NCBI GenBank assembly: GCA_023443285.1
Contig: JAEZVB010000074.1
Span: 1-5,991, forward strand
Source: Bacillota bacterium
GTDB taxonomy: Bacteria > Bacillota > Negativicutes > Sporomusales > Sporomusaceae
DNA: 5,991 nt
Direction: 5' to 3'
Positions 1 through 4,931 of the stretch are shown one piece after another. Numbering within the stretch: position 1 is the stretch's first letter; the number at the start of each line of letters is the position of its first letter. Position numbers and translations under genes: made by a program. The notes below the pieces were generated by a model. The model did no database searches and was not told the origin of the DNA. It saw nothing but the letters and a program-made list of their open reading frames with translations.

Positions 1-32
1 ATAATTTTTATAGAGTTACAGGAGGGGATAGT

Positions 33-1823
33 ATGGAACATATCAGAGCGCATGTGCTCATTTGTGCCGGCACTGGTTGTGTGTCTTCAGGCTCGAAAAA
101 AGTGGAAGCTGCATTCCAGGACGAACTGGCCAAAAAGGGTTTAGATAAAGAAGTAAAAGTTATTGAAACCGGCTGTCATGGCTTCTGTGAAATGGGACCA
201 CTGGTTATTATCTACCCTGAAGGAACATTTTATGTCCGTGTACAGGAAGCCGATGTGGCTGAATTAGTAGAGACTCATCTTTATAAAGGCCGTATTGTTG
301 AGCGGTTATTATATAAAGAACCAATTACCCATGAAACAATTCCAAGTTATAATGAAATTGCTTTCTATAAAAAGCAGATGCGTTATGTATTAGCAAACTG
401 CGGCCATATCAATCCGGAAGAAATTAACGAATATATTACTGAAGGCGGTTATGAAGCCTTAGGTAAAGCGTTGACAGAGATGAAGCCGCTAGATGTAATC
501 GACGAAGTCAAAAAGGCTGGTCTGCGTGGCCGGGGAGGCGGCGGTTTCCCAACAGGCATGAAATGGGGCTTTACCGCTGGTGCACCTGGCACCAAGAAGT
601 ATGTTGTTTGTAATGCTGACGAGGGTGATCCCGGTGCATTCATGGATCGTAGCGTACTTGAAGGCGATCCTCATCGTATAATTGAAGGTATGGCTATCTG
701 CGGTTACGCAATTGGTGCCGATGAAGGCTATGTCTATGTCCGTGCTGAATATCCACTGGCTATTAAACGGCTGAGGATTGCAATTAAGCAAGCTGAGGAA
801 GCAGGTCTGTTGGGTGAGAATATCCTCGGTTCAGGCTTTAACTTTAAATTAAAAATCAAAGAAGGCGCTGGCGCCTTTGTATGCGGTGAAGAAACAGCAC
901 TGCTAGCTTCTATTGAAGGTAAACGCGGTATGCCGCGTCCACGTCCCCCATTCCCTGCTATTTCCGGTTTGTGGGGCAAACCTACCAATATAAACAACGT
1001 TGAGACTTTTGCCAATGTACCGCAAATTATCAACAAAGGTGCTGACTGGTATGCTTCCATCGGCACTGAGCGCAGTAAAGGTACAAAAGTATTTGCACTT
1101 ACCGGCCGTATCAATAATACCGGTCTGGCTGAAGTTCCAATGGGTATTACTATGCGCGAAATCATCTATGATATTGGTGGCGGCATTCAGGGCGGCAAGA
1201 AATTCAAAGCTGTTCAAATTGGTGGCCCGTCTGGCGGTTGTCTGCCTGAACACATGCTTGATTTATCGATTGATTATGACTCGCTTATTAAAGCAGGTGC
1301 CATGATGGGTTCAGGTGGTCTTGTTGTAATGGATGAGACTACATGTATGGTTGACGTCGCTAAATTTTTCTTGAACTTTACGCAAGCTGAGTCCTGCGGC
1401 AAATGTACTCCATGTCGTGAAGGTACCAAGCGTATGTTGGAAATCCTCACTCGGATTACCGAAGGCGAAGGCCGTGAAGGCGATATTGAACTCTTAGAAT
1501 CCATGGCCAAAAACATTAAGACTACTGCTCTTTGTGGTTTGGGTCAAACTGCTCCTAATCCAGTATTGTCTACCTTGCATTATTTCCGGGATGAATATGA
1601 AGCACATATCAAGGATAAACGTTGTCCGGCCGGTGCTTGCACCAAATTGCTGACGTACACCATTACCGACACATGTAAGGGTTGCGGTTTATGCAAAAAG
1701 GCATGCCCTGCTGATGCAATCAGTGGCGAGAAAAAAGAGCAGCATGAAATTGATCTTGCTAAATGTATCAAATGCGGTGCTTGCTTTGGTAAATGTCCGT
1801 TCAAATCAATTACTAAAAGCTAA
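33..1823 (+). CDS. hydB: NADH-dependent [FeFe]-hydrogenase, NuoF-like diaphorase subunit HydB
   Basis: Flavoprotein subunit of a cytoplasmic multimeric [FeFe]-hydrogenase; it exchanges electrons between NAD(H) and HydA through FMN and iron-sulfur clusters. The 596 residues read in this order: an N-terminal thioredoxin-like [2Fe-2S] domain with C11, C16, C48 and C52; a NuoF core with the glycine-rich NADH/FMN motif G163-LRGRGGGGFPTG and N194-ADEGDPGAF; an SLBB-like segment from about 355; the [4Fe-4S] motif C455-x2-C458-x2-C461 plus C501; and a C-terminal two-cluster ferredoxin domain (C548/C551/C554/C558 and C578/C581/C584/C588). This fused N- and C-terminal layout is typical of HydB/HndC rather than respiratory NuoF. 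A C531-PAGA-C536 pair lies in the linker before the ferredoxin domain. The ATG follows AGGAGG (20-25) by 7 nt. The gene is co-directional with hydA, 66 nt apart. Whether the complex is bifurcating (NADH plus ferredoxin) or NADH-only cannot be decided from this subunit's motifs. Confidence 0.97.
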   Translation: MEHIRAHVLICAGTGCVSSGSKKVEAAFQDELAKKGLDKEVKVIETGCHGFCEMGPLVIIYPEGTFYVRVQEADVAELVETHLYKGRIVERLLYKEPITHETIPSYNEIAFYKKQMRYVLANCGHINPEEINEYITEGGYEALGKALTEMKPLDVIDEVKKAGLRGRGGGGFPTGMKWGFTAGAPGTKKYVVCNADEGDPGAFMDRSVLEGDPHRIIEGMAICGYAIGADEGYVYVRAEYPLAIKRLRIAIKQAEEAGLLGENILGSGFNFKLKIKEGAGAFVCGEETALLASIEGKRGMPRPRPPFPAISGLWGKPTNINNVETFANVPQIINKGADWYASIGTERSKGTKVFALTGRINNTGLAEVPMGITMREIIYDIGGGIQGGKKFKAVQIGGPSGGCLPEHMLDLSIDYDSLIKAGAMMGSGGLVVMDETTCMVDVAKFFLNFTQAESCGKCTPCREGTKRMLEILTRITEGEGREGDIELLESMAKNIKTTALCGLGQTAPNPVLSTLHYFRDEYEAHIKDKRCPAGACTKLLTYTITDTCKGCGLCKKACPADAISGEKKEQHEIDLAKCIKCGACFGKCPFKSITKS

Positions 1824-1852
1824 ACTAGCCAGTTAGGTTTAGTTGTAATATA

Positions 1853-1869
1853 TCCCACGATAATTGGGA
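1853..1869 (+). other. Small intercistronic hairpin before the hydA ribosome binding site
   Basis: TCCCA (1853-1857) and TGGGA (1865-1869) form a perfect 5-bp inverted repeat around a 7-nt loop, in the 66-nt hydB-hydA gap. It ends six bases before the hydA ribosome binding site (about 1875-1882). There is no T-run, so it is not a terminator. It could affect mRNA processing or the relative translation of the two subunits. A 5-bp repeat can also occur by chance. Confidence 0.3.
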
Positions 1870-1889
1870 GAAGAGAGGGTGACACGACG

Positions 1890-3617
1890 ATGGAAATGGT
1901 TAATATAACAATCGATGGCCAAAAAGTAGCTGTGCCAAAAACATCGACTGTTTTGGAAGCAGCACTTTCGCTTGGAATAAAAGTTCCTACTCTATGCTAT
2001 CATCCTGAACTGCGTCTAGAAGGAGCCTGCAGGGTGTGTATGGTAGAAGTTGAGGGCGCTCGTAGCTTAGTTGCATCTTGCGTTTATCCGGTAAATGAGG
2101 GAATGGTTGTTCGCACTAATACTGCTGCTGTTCGCGAAGCTCGTAAGACAGTAGTAGAACTGTTACTGGCCAATCACCCGACTGACTGCTTGTCCTGTCA
2201 GCGTAACTTAAATTGCGAATTGCAAAATATTGCGTCCGATGTTGGTGTTAGGGAAATTCGTTTTGACGGCGAAAAGAAAAACTATCCGCTTGATAATAAT
2301 AACCCGTCCTTGGTTCGTGACCAAAGCAAGTGCATTTTGTGTGGCCGCTGCATCCGCGCATGTAGCGAACGTCAAGGCGTACATGTCTATAGCTTTGCTA
2401 ACAGGGGATTTGATACCACCGTTGTTCCGGCCTTTGACTTAGGCCTCGATCAAGTGGCCTGCACCTATTGTGGCCAATGTGCTGCTGTATGTCCGACAGG
2501 CGCGATTGTTGAAAAAGATGATACTCAGGCTGTGTGGGCGGCTATCAGTGACCCGACAAAACATGTAATTGTTCAGACAGCTCCGGCTGTTCGGGTTGCT
2601 TTGGGCGAAGCACTTGACCTCCCTAACGGCTCCATTGTTACCGGTAAAATGGTAACCGCATTACAACGCCTGGGCTTTGATAAAGTGTTTGATACTAACT
2701 TCACGGCTGACCTTACCATTTGGGAAGAAGGTTCTGAACTCATTGACCGCTTGACTAATGGTGGCAAGCTCCCAATGATTACATCCTGTAGCCCGGGTTG
2801 GGTTAATTTCATCGAATTAAAATACCCGGATCTGTTAGATCATTTATCAACCGCTAAGTCGCCGCAACAGATGTTTGGTGCCGTGGCTAAGACGTATTAT
2901 GCTGAAAAAGCCGGTATTGATCCTAAGGACATTGTTTCGGTATCTATTATGCCATGTACTGCTAAAAAGGCCGAGGCAGCTCGTCCAGAAATGAATTCCA
3001 GCGGCTATCAAGATGTTGACTATGTTTTGACAACTCGCGAATTAGGCCGTATGATTCGTGAAGCTGGAATTTCCTTTACTAATTTGCCTGAGGCTGAATT
3101 TGATGCACCGCTTGGTATCGGTTCAGGCGCTGGCGTAATCTTTGGTGCTACTGGTGGCGTAACAGAAGCTGCTCTTCGGACAGTTGTTAAACTAGTATCA
3201 GGTAAAGAACTTGATAATATCGAGTTTGAAGTCGTACGTGGTATGACTGGCATTAAAGAAGCTGCTGTTGAGTTAAAACCAGGATTGACTGCTAAGGTTG
3301 CCATTGCACATACTCTGGCTAACGCGCGCGTTCTGCTTGAGAAGATTCGTGCCGGTGAAGCAGATTATCACTTCATCGAAATCATGGCATGCCCAGGTGG
3401 TTGCTCTGGTGGTGGCGGACAACCGATTATTACTTCGGCTGAAAAACGTCAAAACCGCATGAATGCAATTTATGAGTGTGATAGGACTTCAGGAATTCGG
3501 AAATCACACGACAATCCAGCAGTTAAAGAGCTTTATGATACTTGGCTTGGAAAGCCGCTGGGCGAAAAATCGCATCATCTTCTCCACACTCACTATCATA
3601 AGCAAGACAAGTGCTAA
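1890..3617 (+). CDS. hydA: [FeFe]-hydrogenase catalytic subunit HydA (M3-type, NADH-linked)
   Basis: Catalyses reversible 2H+ + 2e- to H2 at the H-cluster in the cytoplasm, with electrons arriving from HydB. The 575 residues match the CpI-like M3 layout: a plant-type [2Fe-2S] domain (C36, C47, C50, C64); a His-Cys3 [4Fe-4S] site (H96, C100, C103, C109); a two-cluster ferredoxin domain (C148/C151/C154/C158 and C191/C194/C197/C201); the H-cluster domain; and a C-terminal small-subunit-like segment ending in a His-rich tail. H-cluster motifs are L1 T298-SCSPGW, L2 M354-PCTAKKAE and L3 E497-IMACPGGCSGGGGQP. L2 and L3 are canonical (C356, C501, C505), but L1 has one Cys where CpI has two. Acidic residues E279, E280 and E283 sit where the family's proton-relay glutamates are expected. 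It lacks the extra C-terminal [2Fe-2S] domain of the longer Thermotoga HydA. The ATG at 1890 follows GAGGGTGA (1875-1882) by 7 nt; the next ATG at 1896 would be spaced too far. A terminator begins 5 nt after the stop. Confidence 0.98.
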   Translation: MEMVNITIDGQKVAVPKTSTVLEAALSLGIKVPTLCYHPELRLEGACRVCMVEVEGARSLVASCVYPVNEGMVVRTNTAAVREARKTVVELLLANHPTDCLSCQRNLNCELQNIASDVGVREIRFDGEKKNYPLDNNNPSLVRDQSKCILCGRCIRACSERQGVHVYSFANRGFDTTVVPAFDLGLDQVACTYCGQCAAVCPTGAIVEKDDTQAVWAAISDPTKHVIVQTAPAVRVALGEALDLPNGSIVTGKMVTALQRLGFDKVFDTNFTADLTIWEEGSELIDRLTNGGKLPMITSCSPGWVNFIELKYPDLLDHLSTAKSPQQMFGAVAKTYYAEKAGIDPKDIVSVSIMPCTAKKAEAARPEMNSSGYQDVDYVLTTRELGRMIREAGISFTNLPEAEFDAPLGIGSGAGVIFGATGGVTEAALRTVVKLVSGKELDNIEFEVVRGMTGIKEAAVELKPGLTAKVAIAHTLANARVLLEKIRAGEADYHFIEIMACPGGCSGGGGQPIITSAEKRQNRMNAIYECDRTSGIRKSHDNPAVKELYDTWLGKPLGEKSHHLLHTHYHKQDKC

Positions 3618-3621
3618 TAAG

Positions 3622-3657
3622 AAAAGGGATGTCTGTAAAAGGACATCCCTTTTTCTT
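3622..3657 (+). terminator. Rho-independent terminator of the hyd operon
   Basis: AAAAGGGATGTC (3622-3633) pairs perfectly over 12 bp with GACATCCCTTTT (3642-3653) around an 8-nt loop. The T-rich tract TTTTTCTT (3650-3657) follows the GC part of the stem. It starts 5 nt after the hydA stop and marks hydA as the last gene of the operon, so rex needs its own promoter or read-through. The A-run on the left arm means it may also work weakly in the other direction. Confidence 0.94.
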
Positions 3658-3666
3658 GCCCTAACA

Positions 3667-3694
3667 GAAAGAATAACTTTCTTATTCCGCTTTC
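3667..3694 (+). repeat. Imperfect inverted repeat between hydA and rex
   Basis: GAATAA (3671-3676) and TTATTC (3682-3687) are a perfect 6-bp repeat around CTTTC. Outside them GAAA (3667-3670) and TTTC (3691-3694) pair after a 3-nt CGC bulge on the right, giving up to 10 bp. It is AT-rich and has no T-run behind it. Function is unknown; it could be an RNA hairpin or a protein site. Confidence 0.4.
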
Positions 3695-3700
3695 GCCAAA

Positions 3701-3726
3701 GGCTCGGCGCAAGCCGTGTTTTCTTT
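3701..3726 (+). terminator. Possible second, weak terminator-like hairpin with GNRA loop
   Basis: CGGC (3705-3708), GCAA (3709-3712) and GCCG (3713-3716) make a 4-bp GC stem capped by a GNRA-type tetraloop. It extends past a T/T mismatch by one C-G and two possible G-U pairs, and is followed by TTTTCTTT (3719-3726). It could back up the main hyd terminator. An alternative pairing, CGCC (3694-3697) with GGCG (3706-3709), excludes it. The stem is short, so this is tentative. Confidence 0.3.
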
Positions 3727-3742
3727 ATGATTTTGTCATAAA
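3724..3742. promoter_or_regulatory. Perfect 19-nt palindrome upstream of rex (candidate operator)
   Basis: TTTATGA (3724-3730) and TCATAAA (3736-3742) are perfect inverted arms of 7 bp around TTTTG. Arm length and spacing suit a dimeric repressor better than a stable RNA hairpin, since the stem is nearly all A/T. It contains TTGTCA (3733-3738), a 5/6 match to a -35 box, but I see no good -10 box at 16-18 nt, so no promoter is called. The half-sites do not match the Rex consensus I know (TTGTGA or TTGTTA). The binding factor is unknown. Confidence 0.4.
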
Positions 3743-3751
3743 ACAGATAAT

Positions 3752-3770
3752 ATGTGAAAAGATATAACAA
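3752..3770. promoter_or_regulatory. Possible degenerate Rex-type site upstream of rex
   Basis: ATGTGA (3752-3757) and TAACAA (3765-3770) resemble the two halves of Rex operators (TTGTGA...TCACAA or TTGTTA...TAACAA). The spacer is 7 nt rather than the usual 6, which breaks the register, so this is weak. Rex genes are often autoregulated, which is the only contextual support. The site lies about 120 nt before the rex start. Confidence 0.25.
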
Positions 3771-3892
3771 ATAAAGACTGTTTTTGAATATTTAAGAAGG
3801 GAAATCTGCAGCCAAGTGAGAATTAACTACTAATAAAATGAAAATAATAGCTGCTTATTTGAACAGCGGACTACTACTAGGGAGAGTTGTTG

Positions 3893-4534
3893 ATGAAGGA
3901 AAGTAAAGAGAACGCGGTAATTTCGAAAGCAACTATTGACCGGTTGCCACTATATTATCGTACACTTAAACTTAGTCAGGAAGAAGGCATAGAAATAATA
4001 TCCTCTGACGAACTAGGTAGGAAGATCGGGGTTACGCCAGAACAAATACGTAAAGATTTATCGGCATTTGGTGAGTTTGGGAAAAAAGGTGTAGGTTATT
4101 ATGTGCGGGAACTTATGCGCAATATTGGTGAGATACTTGGATTAAACCGCCAATGGAATATTGCTATTGTAGGTGTTGGGCATATGGGGTGGGCGTTGGC
4201 CAATTATGCAAACTTTTCTTCACAAGGTTTTCAGCTACAGGCAATTTTCGATATCGATCCTGATAAAATCGGGCGTTATATTAACGAAATTGAAATCTTT
4301 CATATTGACAAGATGAAAGAAATTATCGAAAGTCGCGACATTCAAATTGGTATAATAACCGTACCGGCAGAATATGCCCAAAGTACAGCAACGCGACTTG
4401 TTGAAGCCGGAATTAAAGGTGTTTGGAACTTTGCGCCTATGAAAGTAAATGTTCCTGCCCATATTCATATTGTTAGCGAGGATTTATCGGTCGGACTAAG
4501 TAGTATTTCGTACTACCTTTCACGTCAAAGTTGA
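3893..4534 (+). CDS. rex: Redox-sensing transcriptional repressor Rex
   Basis: Dimeric cytoplasmic repressor that binds operators when NAD+ dominates and releases them when NADH rises. It typically controls fermentation, hydrogenase and NADH-oxidising genes. The 213 residues are full length for the family. An N-terminal winged helix (about 6-75) starts with the typical ISKATIDRLPLYYR segment and carries the recognition-helix region I52-RKDLSAFGEFGKKGVGY. A Rossmann domain follows with G94-VGHMG99 (commonly GVGNLG), the dinucleotide-binding acidic stretch starting at D120 (DIDPDKIG), and a TVPAEYAQ segment. The C-terminal swap helix carries D197-LSVGLSSISYYLS; I recall Glu, not Gly, as usual at position 201. 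ATG 3893 is chosen because AGGGAG (3879-3884) sits 8 nt upstream; the in-frame TTG codons at 3887 and 3890 are too close to it. It is separated from hydA by a terminator and 275 nt, so it is probably transcribed on its own. The hyd operon and the following CoA-transferase gene are plausible targets (inference). Confidence 0.97.
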   Translation: MKESKENAVISKATIDRLPLYYRTLKLSQEEGIEIISSDELGRKIGVTPEQIRKDLSAFGEFGKKGVGYYVRELMRNIGEILGLNRQWNIAIVGVGHMGWALANYANFSSQGFQLQAIFDIDPDKIGRYINEIEIFHIDKMKEIIESRDIQIGIITVPAEYAQSTATRLVEAGIKGVWNFAPMKVNVPAHIHIVSEDLSVGLSSISYYLSRQS

Positions 4535-4577
4535 TTTGCTTAAAAAATTTATAATAATGGAAAGAGCGAGAAGGATT

Positions 4578-4603
4578 TTAATATTCAACGTAGAATATAT
4601 TAA
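4578..4603. repeat. AT-rich inverted repeat after rex
   Basis: ATATTC (4581-4586) and GAATAT (4593-4598) are perfect arms around AACGTA. The pairing continues outward (TTA with TAA) after a 2-nt insertion on the right side. No T-run follows, so it is a poor terminator for rex. Inverted repeats of this composition can arise by chance in AT-rich DNA. Confidence 0.3.
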
Positions 4604-4627
4604 CAAGTAAAAATTATTCAATGTAAT

Positions 4628-4677
4628 CATAGCAAAATTTGTACTATACATAAACATAGCAAACTTCGTACTATACA
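4628..4677. repeat. Tandem 23-nt direct repeat (two copies, 27-nt period)
   Basis: Copies at 4628-4650 and 4655-4677 each begin CATAGCAAA and end GTACTATACA, and differ at only two positions (the fifth T-rich core reads ATTT in the first, CTTC in the second). They are separated by TAAA, giving a 27-nt period. Two closely matching copies in non-coding DNA suggest tandem binding sites or a recent local duplication. The motif is not one I recognise. Confidence 0.75.
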
Positions 4678-4714
4678 GACAGGCGGCTGCCATTTTTGAT
4701 GCCTAAAAGTATAG
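4671..4714 (+). repeat. Compound hairpin overlapping the second direct repeat
   Basis: An outer stem of CTATAC (4671-4676) with GTATAG (4709-4714) encloses a symmetric 4x4 internal loop (AGAC/AAAA) and an inner stem of AGGC (4681-4684) with GCCT (4701-4704), capped by a 16-nt loop. The left outer arm is the end of the second direct-repeat copy, so only one repeat at a time can pair with GTATAG. This is a plausible RNA element if the region is transcribed. No T-run follows it. Confidence 0.4.
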
Positions 4715-4770
4715 CTCACATACGCTCTTATGATCTGTTGCTTGAACCGTAATAGATGTCTAGTAAGCGC

Positions 4771-4820
4771 GCACCTAGGTTTATTTTGTCATTTCGAAAT
4801 AAGCCCATAGGTGCTTTTTT
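4771..4820 (+). terminator. Strong intrinsic terminator upstream of the CoA-transferase gene
   Basis: GCACCTA (4771-4777) pairs with TAGGTGC (4808-4814). The stem continues with GG/CC after a 2-nt CA bulge, then TTTATTT (4780-4786) with AAATAAG (4797-4803), around a 10-nt loop. Six T residues (4815-4820) follow directly. It lies 236 nt after the rex stop and 111 nt before the next start codon. It may end rex transcripts, or act as an attenuator in a long leader of the downstream gene. Confidence 0.9.
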
Positions 4821-4870
4821 ATTGCGGATAGTGTTTATTAGAATATTTTTCACTATTATCCGAACAATAA
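4819..4870. repeat. Long imperfect dyad just after the terminator
   Basis: Left arm TTATTG-CGGATA-GTG (4819-4833) matches right-arm blocks CAC (4851-4853), TATCCG (4857-4862) and CAATAA (4865-4870): 15 complementary bases, with only a TAT and an AA insertion on the right. The centre is a 17-nt AT-rich segment containing TAGAAT (4839-4844), a good -10 look-alike without a convincing -35. It could be an operator flanking a promoter, or a leader hairpin. Confidence 0.5.
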
Positions 4871-4903
4871 TATGTAAGTAGGCAAATATGCTATTGTTAC
4901 ATA
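4871..4903. repeat. Nested dyad immediately before the CoA-transferase ribosome binding site
   Basis: TATGTAA (4871-4877) and TTACATA (4897-4903) are perfect 7-bp arms. Nearly concentric inside them are TA plus GCA (4879-4880, 4882-4884) and TGC plus TA (4889-4893) around AATA. The dyad abuts the preceding one without a gap and ends 13 nt before AAGGGAG. It may be an operator or a hairpin affecting translation initiation. Confidence 0.45.
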
Positions 4904-4931
4904 AGTTTTGACTTCGAAGGGAGAGTACGCA

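Larger units (their letters stand above)
4535..4931. other. 397-bp structured non-coding region between rex and the CoA-transferase gene
   Basis: No supportable gene on either strand: the only + strand ATG reading frame near its start (4557-4610, 17 codons) has no ribosome binding site, and a minus-strand frame at 4728-4997 runs across the terminator and into the next gene. The region holds an AT-rich inverted repeat, a tandem direct repeat, a compound hairpin, a strong terminator and two dyads, each listed separately. No T-box motif or familiar riboswitch core was recognised. I could not pick out a convincing -35/-10 pair. Confidence 0.7.

Noticed and set aside
734..1165. 143-residue reading frame antisense to hydB
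   Set aside because: It lies entirely opposite strongly conserved hydB codons, resembles no family I recognise and is explained as a shadow of the coding strand.
3733..3768. rex promoter from TTGTCA (-35) and TATAAC (-10)
   Set aside because: The spacer would be 24 nt, far from the usual 16-18.
3463..3770. Reading frames of 92 (+) and 88 (-) residues spanning the end of hydA and the terminator
   Set aside because: Both run straight through the operon terminator and the hydA 3' end in other frames; there is no ribosome binding site and the composition is low-complexity.
3887..3892. TTG start for rex
   Set aside because: It is only 2-5 nt from the ribosome binding site; the ATG at 3893 has ideal spacing.
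4557..4610. 17-codon + strand open frame after rex
   Set aside because: No ribosome binding site, and part of it forms an AT-rich inverted repeat; too short to support.
4628..4677. CRISPR array
   Set aside because: Only two copies, a 4-nt gap instead of a 30-40 nt spacer, and no cas genes.
4681..4697. GGC-GGCT-GCC followed by ATTTTTG as a terminator
   Set aside because: The stem is only 3 bp and the T-run is short; the alternative compound hairpin is better supported.
4535..4931. T-box or known riboswitch before the CoA-transferase gene
   Set aside because: No T-box sequence and no recognisable conserved core of a common riboswitch class; only generic stems plus a terminator.
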